Assembly: GCF_900168045.1 (NCBI RefSeq) | Contig: NZ_FUYY01000002.1 | Span: 620,001 to 684,000, forward strand | Direction of reading: 5' to 3' | From: Salegentibacter holothuriorum | GTDB taxonomy: Bacteria > Bacteroidota > Bacteroidia > Flavobacteriales > Flavobacteriaceae | DNA length: 64,000 bases | Translations under genes and position numbers: made by a program | Shown here: positions 53,702-61,453 of the stretch, one piece after another | Numbering within the stretch: position 1 is the stretch's first letter | Layout of the letters: every line of letters begins with the position of its first letter | The notes under the pieces: model-generated | The model's input: the letters and a program-made list of their open reading frames with translations, nothing else | What the model was told of the DNA's origin: nothing | Database searches by the model: none

Positions 53702-54487
53702 ATGCCAGAACTACCAGAAGTTGCTTACCAGAAAAAATATGCCGATGCTACTATTTTGCATAAGAAGATCGTAAAAGTAGAAACCGGCGATAAAAAAATA
53801 TACCAGTCTGATAAAAAGGACTTTGAAAAAGTGCTTCAAAACAATCAATTTACTGGTAGCGAGCGTTTGGGCAAATATTTGTTCCTTAATTTGGAAAAGA
53901 ACAGATGTTTGGTGGTGCATTTTGGAATGACCGGTAAGCTGGAATATTATCAACACGATGAGGTGCCAAAATATGCGCAACTCACGCTAACTTTTGAAGA
54001 TTATTCCAGGGTTTCTTTTACCTGTCCCCGGAAATTTGGAAAACTTTATTTAGCTGATAGTCTTACGGAATTTCAAAAAGAGAATAATTTAGGAATCGAT
54101 GCTCTTGCCCTTGGAAAACCAGAGTTTTTCGAAATTTTGGATGGTAAAACCGGAACCATAAAAGGCTTGCTTATGAACCAAAAACTCATCGCAGGAATTG
54201 GAAATTTGTATGCCGATGAGGTGCTTTTCCAGGCTAAAATTCATCCAACAACCAAAATTGATAAACTTTCAGAAAAAGAGAAGCAAGAGATTTTTAAAGA
54301 GATTGAAAAAGTTTTAGAAGTGGTTAAAGAAGCCAGGGTGGAAGGGAAGAAGCTTCCAGATACTTATTTAACTTCAGTGCGTAAAAAAGGCGAAGATTGC
54401 CCGAGAAATAATGGTAAAATTGAACAAATTAAAGTTTCAGGGAGAACCACTTATTTTTGTCCTACTTGTCAAAAGGAGAAATCTTAG
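53702..54487 (+). CDS. Fpg/Nei-family DNA glycosylase
   Basis: A 261-residue base-excision repair glycosylase/AP lyase. It begins PELPEV after the initiator Met, the catalytic proline motif, and has the LGKYLF lysine segment, VVHFGMTGKL, and the GIGNLYADEVLFQAKIHP helix-two-turn-helix. The C-terminal zinc finger is abnormal: C233 is followed by PRN, so N236 replaces the second cysteine, while C253 and C256 are present. This gives three rather than four cysteines. Upstream is a 97-bp tandem repeat. Confidence 0.9.
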   Translation: MPELPEVAYQKKYADATILHKKIVKVETGDKKIYQSDKKDFEKVLQNNQFTGSERLGKYLFLNLEKNRCLVVHFGMTGKLEYYQHDEVPKYAQLTLTFEDYSRVSFTCPRKFGKLYLADSLTEFQKENNLGIDALALGKPEFFEILDGKTGTIKGLLMNQKLIAGIGNLYADEVLFQAKIHPTTKIDKLSEKEKQEIFKEIEKVLEVVKEARVEGKKLPDTYLTSVRKKGEDCPRNNGKIEQIKVSGRTTYFCPTCQKEKS

Positions 54488-54490
54488 AAT

Positions 54491-55144
54491 TTAAACTTTT
54501 CCGTTCCATTCTTCATAAAATTGCTCCAGGTATAGTTCCATGAAGTCGTGGCGTTTTTGTGCTATTTCCTGCCCTGTTTTAGTATTCATTCGCTCTTTTA
54601 GCAAAAGCAACTTTTCGTAAAAATGATTAATGGTTGGCGCAGCAGAAGCTTTATATTCTTCCTTGCTCATATTAAGTTTTGGTTTAATTTCGGGATTATA
54701 AAGCGCACGTTCTTTAAATCCGCCGTAATTAAAAGTTCTTGCAATACCAATAGCTCCCAGGGCATCTAACCTATCGGCATCCTGAACAATTTCTAATTCT
54801 ATAGAATTAAATTCTTGCTGAACATTTCCTCCTTTAAAAGAAACGTTTTCGATTATTTTTACCACGTGATCTATAGCTTCAGCGTCAACCTGTTGTTTCT
54901 GAAGAAATGTAGAAGCCATTTTGGGGCCAACAGTCTCATCTCCATTATGAAATTTTGAATCGGCAATATCGTGAAGTAATGCCCCCAATTCTACAATAAA
55001 AAGATCAGCATTTTCATTTTTTGCAATCAATTTTGCATTGTTCCAAACCCGCTGAATATGAAACCAATCGTGACCGCCTTCAGCGTTTTTAAGGGTTTCC
55101 TTTACGAAGGCTTCGGTGTTTTTTAAAATTTCAGGTTTATTCAT
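54491..55144 (-). CDS. HD-domain phosphohydrolase
   Basis: A 217-residue protein; the ATG at 55144 is preferred over an in-frame codon 14 residues upstream that would overlap the repeat region. The metal-binding HD motifs are visible as GGHDWFHIQRV, LLHDIADSKF and QDADRLDALGAIG. The family (YedJ-like) hydrolyses nucleotides or other phosphates; the substrate here is unknown. It converges with the Fpg-like gene with 3 bp between stop codons. Confidence 0.88.
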   Translation of the reverse strand: MNKPEILKNTEAFVKETLKNAEGGHDWFHIQRVWNNAKLIAKNENADLFIVELGALLHDIADSKFHNGDETVGPKMASTFLQKQQVDAEAIDHVVKIIENVSFKGGNVQQEFNSIELEIVQDADRLDALGAIGIARTFNYGGFKERALYNPEIKPKLNMSKEEYKASAAPTINHFYEKLLLLKERMNTKTGQEIAQKRHDFMELYLEQFYEEWNGKV

Positions 55145-55180
55145 ATTTAAAATCAAAGAATATTTTTGGAAGTGTCGCTT

Positions 55181-55260
55181 CGTCAAGCTGAACTCGTTTC
55201 AGCTTCTAAGATGTTATTACAATTTAAGATCTTAGATCCTGAAATAAATTCAGGATGACG
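55181..55260 (+). repeat. Palindromic repeat family 1, copy 2
   Basis: The same order as copy 1: AAGCTGAA/TTCAGCTT sub-hairpin, a central spacer, then the ATCCTGAA/TTCAGGAT sub-hairpin, with outer CGTC/GACG. It lies between the HD gene and plsC; outer arms are weak. Confidence 0.8.
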
Positions 55261-55295
55261 TTTTAATATACCTAAAGGCGATTATTTTTTATATA

Positions 55296-56030
55296 TTATT
55301 TAATATCGGCAATAATGGTGCGTTCTACTTTTGCAACAAGACTTTCCGGATCATCTGATGCTACCGGAATAGGCTCGTGCACTTTTAGTTTTATGTGAAC
55401 GCCCGGTTCCATGGGGAAATTACCGTGTTTAAAGAGTTTCCAGGAATTATTGATTGTGATTGGAACAATTAGCGCTTCGGGCATTTGTTTAAAAAGCATT
55501 TGCATTCCGCTTACGGCAAACTTTTTGGGAGCTCCGGTTCGGCTACGCGTCCCTTCTGGAAAAATTACGGCAGAGCGATTGGTTTTATTAAGGTATTTGG
55601 CAAATTTTCCCATTTTTAAAAGAGACTCCCGCTTATTCTTACGGTCTATTAATACCGAACCGCCGTGCCGCAAATTAAAAGAAATACTTGGAATTCCTTT
55701 GCCTAGTTCCTTTTTACTTACAAATTTTGGATGGTGTTTTCGTAAGTACCATATTATTGGAGGGATATCGTACATTCCCTGGTGGTTTGATATAAAAATA
55801 CAGGGTTTTTCTATAGGAATATGCTGAGGATTTTCAAAGCTAAAACGAGTTCCTAAAATATTTAGACAACGCATTAAAAATAGATTGAAAATATCTACAC
55901 TTTTTTTATGAGCCTGGTATCCGCTTAGTTTTAAGCACAACCATTGGATAGGATGAAAAACCAGTAGATTTAAAAAAAAGAAAAAATAGAATAATGCCGT
56001 TAAGGGATATGAAAGTATTTTTTTCATCAC
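55296..56030 (-). CDS. 1-acyl-sn-glycerol-3-phosphate acyltransferase (second copy)
   Basis: A 244-residue PlsC-family enzyme with an N-terminal hydrophobic segment, the HX4D motif NHQGMYD, the block VLIDRKN and FPEGTRSRTGAP. It probably acylates lysophosphatidic acid or a related lysolipid. It differs clearly from the copy at 18926, so the two may have different acyl preferences. This is an inference. Confidence 0.9.
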   Translation of the reverse strand: MMKKILSYPLTALFYFFFFLNLLVFHPIQWLCLKLSGYQAHKKSVDIFNLFLMRCLNILGTRFSFENPQHIPIEKPCIFISNHQGMYDIPPIIWYLRKHHPKFVSKKELGKGIPSISFNLRHGGSVLIDRKNKRESLLKMGKFAKYLNKTNRSAVIFPEGTRSRTGAPKKFAVSGMQMLFKQMPEALIVPITINNSWKLFKHGNFPMEPGVHIKLKVHEPIPVASDDPESLVAKVERTIIADIK

Positions 56031-56100
56031 TTAGATTATGCGGCTAAATTAAGTATTTAAGCCCTAAACCTGCAAATACTAATTGGGGAAAGAAAATAAA

Positions 56101-56221
56101 AAAGGTCTAAAAGATCGCTTTGCGTCAAGCTGAACTTGTTTCAGCTTCTAACCTAATTATAAGTTAGATCCTGAAACAAGTTCAGGATGACGTTTTTAAA
56201 GCAAAACTCTTTCAGACCCTT
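56101..56221 (-). terminator. Terminator of the bacilliredoxin gene enclosing a palindromic repeat
   Basis: The outer arms AAAGGTCTAAAAGA (56101-56114) and TCTTTCAGACCCTT (56208-56221) pair imperfectly. On the minus strand the left arm is followed by TTTTATTTTC, as expected for a terminator. The repeat unit of family 1 fills the loop. Confidence 0.6.
56123..56192 (+). repeat. Palindromic repeat family 1, copy 3
   Basis: The shortest and most regular copy: GTCAAGCTGAACTTGTTTCA ... with CTTGTTTCAG and CTGAAACAAG in opposite halves. The only differences between halves are at the paired AG/TC and CT/GA positions. Confidence 0.8.
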
Positions 56222-56249
56222 CTCAATAGTTTATACTAGCAATTGCTAC

Positions 56250-56660
56250 TTAGCAGAACTCGTTATAAGCTCCGGTAAGGTTTTCAGCAATCATTTCAGC
56301 CGGGCGGCCTTCAATGTGGTGACGCTCTAGCATATGTACTAATTCACCATCTTTGAAAAGTGCCATAGAAGGCGAAGATGGAGGGAAAGGTACCATTAAG
56401 CTACGAGCTTTATCTGTAGCTTCTTTGTCTACACCTGCGAAAACAGTTACTAAATTATCTGGTTTTTTTGCATTCTGTAAAGAGATTCTGGCGCCTGGTC
56501 TTGCATTAGCGGCAGCACATCCACAAACCGAATTTACAACTACCAGGGTAGTTCCTTCTTTCTTCATGGCGTTCTCTACATCTTCTACACTGTGTAATTC
56601 TTCAAAACCAATGCTGGTAAGGTCTTCGCGCATAGGTTTTACTAAATCTGCTGGATACAT
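56250..56660 (-). CDS. BrxA/BrxB-type bacilliredoxin (YphP family)
   Basis: A 136-residue thioredoxin-like protein with the CGC active site (C46, C48 in NSVCGCAAANARP), the hallmark of bacilliredoxins. In bacillithiol-containing bacteria these reduce mixed disulfides on proteins; Bacteroidetes members suggest the same role, although bacillithiol synthesis genes are not in the window. It has its own promoter and a terminator that encloses a repeat. Confidence 0.93.
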   Translation of the reverse strand: MYPADLVKPMREDLTSIGFEELHSVEDVENAMKKEGTTLVVVNSVCGCAAANARPGARISLQNAKKPDNLVTVFAGVDKEATDKARSLMVPFPPSSPSMALFKDGELVHMLERHHIEGRPAEMIAENLTGAYNEFC

Positions 56661-56696
56661 ATATTTGTTTTTTTTGTATTAAACTTTTGTAAGTTA

Positions 56697-56704
56697 CAAA
56701 GATA
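56697..56704 (-). promoter_or_regulatory. -7 box of the bacilliredoxin gene
   Basis: Minus-strand TATCTTTG, a perfect TAnnTTTG, ends 36 nt before the ATG at 56660. Confidence 0.6.
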
Positions 56705-56848
56705 CCAAATTAACTTCAGCTGTCCATATTCCAATTAATTATGTGCAAATAGGTTAAATTGATTAACTCATATACTATTACCTGAAAGCTACAACTAAAA
56801 TTGTCTCAATTTCACACCAAGGCTTTGGGCTTTTAAATCTCATTTAAT

Positions 56849-56950
56849 GAGTAAATTACCTCGGAGCAAGCTCACGAGCCATTCATTGAGAACTATTGAA
56901 TAATTTAGAGGTAAGCCTTAGAGCATTTAAACCTTGATTATCGAGTAAAA
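56849..56950 (-). repeat. Dispersed structured element, copy D
   Basis: In minus orientation it reads TTTTACTCGATAATCAAGG at one end and GAGGTAATTTAC at the other. The perfect 19-nt hairpin with bulged T is at 56860-56878. It lies in the 323-nt gap between divergent bacilliredoxin and DnaJ genes, directly upstream of the DnaJ promoter box; the rest of the gap shows only the bacilliredoxin promoter. Confidence 0.65.
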
Positions 56951-56953
56951 TAG

Positions 56954-56961
56954 TATCTTTG
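56954..56961 (+). promoter_or_regulatory. -7 box of the DnaJ-domain gene
   Basis: TATCTTTG, a perfect TAnnTTTG, lies 22 nt before the ATG at 56984. Confidence 0.6.
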
Positions 56962-56983
56962 CCGCTTATTAAAAATTTTCTTC

Positions 56984-57721
56984 ATGTTTAAATGGATTGC
57001 CGCCGTAATTGGCTATATGTATTTCCGGTTTCCGGGAGCCATTTTAGGATTTATAGTAGGAACCCTTATAGATAACTGGACCCGAGGTAGTGGTGGGGCA
57101 TTTAAACAAATGTTTGGGGAGCAGAATGAACAAAAGGTTTCTCCAGGCGATTTTGAACTGAACTTACTTTCGCTATGTTCCCTGGTGATTAAAGCCGATG
57201 GCCAGGTTTCACAGTCTGAAATGGATTATGTACGTTCCTATTTTGTGCAGGCTTACGGGAAAGAACGCGCTAATGCAACATTTAGAACTTTTAATGATCT
57301 AATTAAAAACCGCGAAATATCAGCTTCAAGAATTTCGCAATATTTGGCCGCCAGAACAAAGTACCCTGCACGTTTACAAATTATTCACTTTCTCTTTGGA
57401 ATAGCGCAAGCCGATGGTCGCGTAAGTGATGCTGAAGCACGAGTGATCCAGGAAATTGCAGGTTATCTTAGAATTGGCAGAATGGATTTTGAAAGTCTAA
57501 AAGCCATGTTCTTTAAATCTGCCGATAATGCCTATAAAATCCTGGAAATTGAAAAATCGGCCAGCGATGCGGAAGTTAAAAAAGCTTACCGAACTATGGT
57601 GAAAAAATATCATCCCGATAAATTAGTTCATATGGATGAAGCCTATAGAAAAGGGGCGCAAGAAAAATTCAATAAAGTTCAGGAAGCCTACGAACAAATT
57701 CAAAAAGAACGAGGAATATAA
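56984..57721 (+). CDS. TerB- and DnaJ-domain protein (DjlA-like co-chaperone)
   Basis: A 245-residue protein with a hydrophobic N-terminus (about 1-30), a TerB-like helical domain (about 50-165: ADGQVSQSEMDYV, ADGRVSDAEARVI) and a C-terminal J domain (about 180-245) with the HPD motif in KKYHPDKLV. J domains stimulate the ATPase of DnaK. The layout is that of DjlA, anchored at the inner membrane. It is transcribed alone. Confidence 0.88.
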   Translation: MFKWIAAVIGYMYFRFPGAILGFIVGTLIDNWTRGSGGAFKQMFGEQNEQKVSPGDFELNLLSLCSLVIKADGQVSQSEMDYVRSYFVQAYGKERANATFRTFNDLIKNREISASRISQYLAARTKYPARLQIIHFLFGIAQADGRVSDAEARVIQEIAGYLRIGRMDFESLKAMFFKSADNAYKILEIEKSASDAEVKKAYRTMVKKYHPDKLVHMDEAYRKGAQEKFNKVQEAYEQIQKERGI

Positions 57722-57771
57722 TTTATTCGCTGATGTGTGATCAAAGCACAAGGCTTTTTATTCTTCCTTTT

Positions 57772-58242
57772 TTATAAAATATTTAGTATTTCTGAGGAAG
57801 TATAGTATTCAAAAATCCGTTTTTTTACAGCAAACTCCTTGTCTAATATAATTGTTGCAGGCAGCGAAAATGGTATTCCTTTTCGGCTAGCCAATAAAAT
57901 TGGAAGTTGGTGAACTCCATTTCGTTGCGTAAGTGCTTGCTTATTTACGAATTCTACTTGATCAAAATGTATGGTGTCGGTAGTTTCAACATCCATTTCT
58001 ACAGCGTAATAATTTGAATTTATCTTTTTTATCACCTCAGGATTAGTGAATATTTCACGTTCAATTTTTTTGCAATAAGCGCACCACTCTGCGTGAAAAA
58101 AAATAAAAACAGGTTTTGATTCTTTTTCTAATGCTTGCTCCAGTTCAGGCCAGCTTTTCCAGTTTATTTCAGCTTTTTTCTGAGCATTTACGATAGGAAA
58201 TACCAGTAGGAGAATGAATAAAAAGTAGCCTTGTATTCGCAT
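57772..58242 (-). CDS. Periplasmic thioredoxin-like protein
   Basis: A 156-residue protein; the ATG at 58242 gives a clean signal peptide (cleavage near VNA-QKK), and a longer form would overlap the TonB receptor gene. The active site is CAYC (C54, C57) in FFHAEWCAYCKKIE. It is predicted to act as a periplasmic disulfide reductase. It lies 10 bp behind a TonB-dependent receptor that itself has a CxxC in its plug, so that receptor could be a substrate; this is speculative. Confidence 0.87.
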   Translation of the reverse strand: MRIQGYFLFILLLVFPIVNAQKKAEINWKSWPELEQALEKESKPVFIFFHAEWCAYCKKIEREIFTNPEVIKKINSNYYAVEMDVETTDTIHFDQVEFVNKQALTQRNGVHQLPILLASRKGIPFSLPATIILDKEFAVKKRIFEYYTSSEILNIL

Positions 58243-58252
58243 GAATTTATCT

Positions 58253-60598
58253 TTAAAAATCGCCAAATTTTAATCCTATAAACATTGTTCTTGGTCGGTT
58301 TGGACCATAAATATAATCGGAGTCCCTTAGTGGGCCACGGTCAAAATCATTTTGGTAGCTATCAAATAGGTTTTGTACTCCACCGCTTAGTTCTACATGA
58401 AAATTCTCTATTGGGTCAAAGTGATAGGTTATTTTTGCAGTCATGTCCAGAAAATCTTCTGTATCTACCAATTTTATAAAACCGGTTTCACTAATAACCC
58501 GCGGTGCAATCATAGAGCCGGTATAGCTGCCGGTTAGATCTAAATTAAAGTTTTCGTTTATACTCCAATTAGAATTTAAAAAGCCATAAACATTGGGAGA
58601 CCGAATAAATTCATCTAAAATCACATCCTCTTCCCCTGGGGAATTCCCATCGGCTTCAAAAAGAATTTGATCTTCTCTAAAAATGGAACGTTGTATGGTG
58701 GCACCCGCTTGAAAAAACAGGGATTCGCTTGGAGAGATCGTGAATTCCAGGTTAGTTCCAGCAACATAAGCACCAGAACCATTTCGGGATTCTTCTAAAA
58801 TGGAACCGTTGGGCAGTGAGGTTCCTGTACTAACTATGGTAAAGGGATTTTTAAGGTTGGTGTAAAAACCTTCTAGTAAAAAGTTGGTTTGTAATTTGTG
58901 GTATACTTTATCGAAATTTAGGGATGCGGTATAGGCATTTGAAAATTCACTTTCAAGGTTTTCTGAGAGAATTACAAATCGCTGTTCTCCGCCAACCGAA
59001 GAGATATGCAGGTCTTCGTTAAAAGCCTGAGGTGCTCGAAAACCACGTGCATAACCTCCTCTAAATTGTAAATTTTCTGAGAGACTGTACAAAATAGTTA
59101 AACGCGGGCTTAGTACAGTCTCATTTATTTCTGCAGAACGTTGTATGTTTTGAATGCCATACAATCCATCTACTGTTACGTGATCTAAACGAGCCCCAAT
59201 TAGAGCAGTAAAGTCTTCAATAGGTTTCCATTCATATTGGCCATAAAAGCCTATGCTTTTTACCTGTTGATCAACGATGCGGTTATAACCGGTGATTTCA
59301 TCTTTTGTTTCATTTAGTTGGTATTCCAGGCCGGTGGTAAGAACATCATTATTAGAAAAAGTATGGCTATATTTTGCTCCTGAAACTACCGCAAGGTCTG
59401 TAGTTTTACCAAAAGCATTATTAGCGGCAATAGAATCGGCTCTGCTGCGTCCGCCACCTAAACCTCCGTAATAACTATCCCTGTTAGTATGTTGCACAGA
59501 AATATATGCAGAACCGCTATTTTTACGTTTATCATCCCATAATTCATAATCTAATCCTGTAAAAATTGTATTATGGTCGAGTTCTTCGGTAATATCGGTA
59601 AACTGAGGCGCCAGGTCAATACGGTCCCCACCGCGTCTATACTCTCTAATACCGGTAAAATCCAGTCCAATTCTACTGTTATTGTTCGGTCTTAAAAATG
59701 CTTTTGCGCCAAGTGAGTTATTAGTAAGTTTTGTGATTTCACTAAATCCGTCTTCGTTAGCATCATAGGCGTCACGATCGCGAAATATCCCATATACAGT
59801 AACCCCACTAGTTAAATCTTCACTAACCACCGAGGCATTAAGATTTATATTTCTATCTGCGGTTTTTCCGTCAATAAGTGCAAGGTTTGAGCTAACTTCC
59901 CAGCTATCGTTTATGGGTTCTTTGGTAATAACATTCACTGTTCCTGCAATGGCATTAGAACCAAATAGTGCAGAGCCACCACTGCGCACTACTTCAACAC
60001 GTTCAATGGTACTAATAGGTATTTGTTCCAGGCCATATACCCCGTTTAAAGCACTAAAAACAGGCCGGCTGTTTACCAAAATCTGAGTGTATTCTCCGCC
60101 TAGCCCATTTAAGCGTACCTGGGTAAATCCACAGTTCTGGCAATTTGTTTCCACCCGAACTCCAGATTGGTAATTAAGTCCGTCTGCAAGTGAAATAGAC
60201 TGGGTAGCTTCAAATAGTTTTGGACTAAGTACATTCACAATTACAGGTGCTTCTTTTTTACTAATTCTGTTGCGTGTAGCACTTACTACTACCTGGTCTA
60301 AGCCAAGGGCATCTTCAACTAAATTAAAGTTTACAGTTTTAATGGCTGAAACTCCAATAACTTTCTCTTGAGTTCGGTAGCCCTGAGCTTGTACCACAAG
60401 CTTTACCTCCTTTTTTGGAATGCTCAACTCATAATTTCCATTCATGTCAGCATCAGTGCCAGTCTCGCCACCTTTTATAAATATACTGGCAAAGGGTACA
60501 GGATTGCCATTGGAAGTGATAGTGCCCGAAATCCTGGCCTGGGAATCTTGTGCCAGGGCTATTGATGGAAAAAATAATAGGTATAGCAAATATTTCAT
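58253..60598 (-). CDS. TonB-dependent outer-membrane receptor
   Basis: A 781-residue receptor using the ATG at 60598, which starts the signal peptide (cleavage near ALA-QDS). Order of domains: CarboxypepD-regulatory-like domain (about 20-100), plug (about 115-230, with the cysteine pair C153/C156 in NCQNCGFTQVRLNGL) and a barrel ending in FIGLKFGDF. It imports a ligand by proton-motive energy through TonB. A DtxR-type operator overlaps its promoter, and it is divergent from a DtxR-family regulator, so a metal or metal chelate is the likely ligand. Confidence 0.92.
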   Translation of the reverse strand: MKYLLYLLFFPSIALAQDSQARISGTITSNGNPVPFASIFIKGGETGTDADMNGNYELSIPKKEVKLVVQAQGYRTQEKVIGVSAIKTVNFNLVEDALGLDQVVVSATRNRISKKEAPVIVNVLSPKLFEATQSISLADGLNYQSGVRVETNCQNCGFTQVRLNGLGGEYTQILVNSRPVFSALNGVYGLEQIPISTIERVEVVRSGGSALFGSNAIAGTVNVITKEPINDSWEVSSNLALIDGKTADRNINLNASVVSEDLTSGVTVYGIFRDRDAYDANEDGFSEITKLTNNSLGAKAFLRPNNNSRIGLDFTGIREYRRGGDRIDLAPQFTDITEELDHNTIFTGLDYELWDDKRKNSGSAYISVQHTNRDSYYGGLGGGRSRADSIAANNAFGKTTDLAVVSGAKYSHTFSNNDVLTTGLEYQLNETKDEITGYNRIVDQQVKSIGFYGQYEWKPIEDFTALIGARLDHVTVDGLYGIQNIQRSAEINETVLSPRLTILYSLSENLQFRGGYARGFRAPQAFNEDLHISSVGGEQRFVILSENLESEFSNAYTASLNFDKVYHKLQTNFLLEGFYTNLKNPFTIVSTGTSLPNGSILEESRNGSGAYVAGTNLEFTISPSESLFFQAGATIQRSIFREDQILFEADGNSPGEEDVILDEFIRSPNVYGFLNSNWSINENFNLDLTGSYTGSMIAPRVISETGFIKLVDTEDFLDMTAKITYHFDPIENFHVELSGGVQNLFDSYQNDFDRGPLRDSDYIYGPNRPRTMFIGLKFGDF

Positions 60599-60629
60599 AG
60601 TTGTATAGGTCATCATAATTTTATTTTAA

Positions 60630-60637
60630 CAAAACTA
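60630..60637 (-). promoter_or_regulatory. -7 box of the TonB receptor gene
   Basis: Minus-strand TAGTTTTG, a perfect TAnnTTTG, lies 31 nt before the ATG at 60598. The palindrome at 60647-60662 sits immediately upstream, within its spacer and -33 region. Confidence 0.6.
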
Positions 60638-60646
60638 TAAAATAAA

Positions 60647-60662
60647 TTTAGATTAGTCTAAA
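60647..60662. promoter_or_regulatory. DtxR-type operator
   Basis: TTTAGATTAGTCTAAA has 6-bp inverted arms (TTTAGA/TCTAAA) and shares the TAG-TTAG-CTA core of DtxR/IdeR boxes. It overlaps the receptor's promoter spacer and lies 24 bp upstream of the -7 box of the dtxR-like gene, so one site could control both. Confidence 0.6.
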
Positions 60663-60686
60663 AATAGGTTTTTAATTTTAAAAATG

Positions 60687-60694
60687 TATTTTTG
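60687..60694 (+). promoter_or_regulatory. -7 box of the DtxR-family regulator gene
   Basis: TATTTTTG, a perfect TAnnTTTG, lies 102 nt before the ATG at 60797. Its transcript would carry the element at 60701-60790 in its leader. Confidence 0.55.
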
Positions 60695-60700
60695 GAAAAT

Positions 60701-60790
60701 ATAAACTATCTCGAAGTGAGTTTACGAGAAATAAGGAGCAAACGATTTTAATTTCGAGCTAAGTTTCGGAGCATTTTTATCGGGTAAATT
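60701..60790 (-). repeat. Dispersed structured element, copy E
   Basis: The most diverged copy. In minus orientation it ends CTCGTAAACTCACTTCGAG then GATAGTTTAT; the hairpin is at 60710-60728 with bulged T and two mismatches near the loop. It lies in the leader of the dtxR-like gene. Confidence 0.55.
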
Positions 60791-60796
60791 AGAAGT

Positions 60797-61453
60797 ATGT
60801 TTAGTTTTTCAGAAGAAAATTATTTAAAAGCGATTTTTCATTTAGAAAGAAAATACCAGGCGGGTGTGAGTACCAATGCATTAGCGGAAGAAATGGAAAC
60901 CAAAGCTTCCTCGGTTACTGATATGATTAAGAAACTATCGGAAAAAGAACTAGTGATTTATAAGAAGTATCAGGGCGTAAAACTGAGTGAATTGGGAAAT
61001 AAGACAGCCATTAAGGTGATTAGGAAACACCGTTTATGGGAATATTTTCTGGTAGAAAAACTCGATTTTAATTGGGATGAAGTACATGATATAGCCGAAC
61101 AACTGGAACATATTAAATCTGAAAAACTTACCCAGGAATTGGATAAATTTCTTGGTTTTCCTAAACGCGATCCCCACGGGGATCCTATCCCTGATGCTCA
61201 AGGAAATTTTAGTGTAGCTAATAAAATGTTGCTTGCTGAATTAGATAAAGCAGAAAAAGGAATTTGCGTAGGGGTAAAAGATTCTTCATCTGAATTTTTA
61301 AGGTTTTTAGATAAAAATAATATTTCGCTGGGGAAAGAAATTAAAGTTCTGGAAAAAGAAGCTTTTGATGGATCTATGCTCATACTAATAGAAGAAAGGG
61401 AATTAAGAATCTCACAATTAATATCAAATAATCTATATATAAAAACACAGTAA
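60797..61453 (+). CDS. DtxR/MntR-family metal-dependent transcriptional regulator
   Basis: A 218-residue repressor with an N-terminal winged helix (SEENYLKAIFHLERK..., NALAEEMETKASSVTDMIKKLSEKELV), a dimerisation and metal-binding domain with the HRLWEYFLVEKL and HDIAEQLEHI segments, and a C-terminal FeoA-like domain (about 145-215). Family members bind Fe2+ or Mn2+ and then repress uptake genes. It is adjacent to a ZIP transporter gene with no gap and divergent from a TonB receptor. Which metal it senses is not decidable from sequence alone. Confidence 0.93.
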   Translation: MFSFSEENYLKAIFHLERKYQAGVSTNALAEEMETKASSVTDMIKKLSEKELVIYKKYQGVKLSELGNKTAIKVIRKHRLWEYFLVEKLDFNWDEVHDIAEQLEHIKSEKLTQELDKFLGFPKRDPHGDPIPDAQGNFSVANKMLLAELDKAEKGICVGVKDSSSEFLRFLDKNNISLGKEIKVLEKEAFDGSMLILIEERELRISQLISNNLYIKTQ

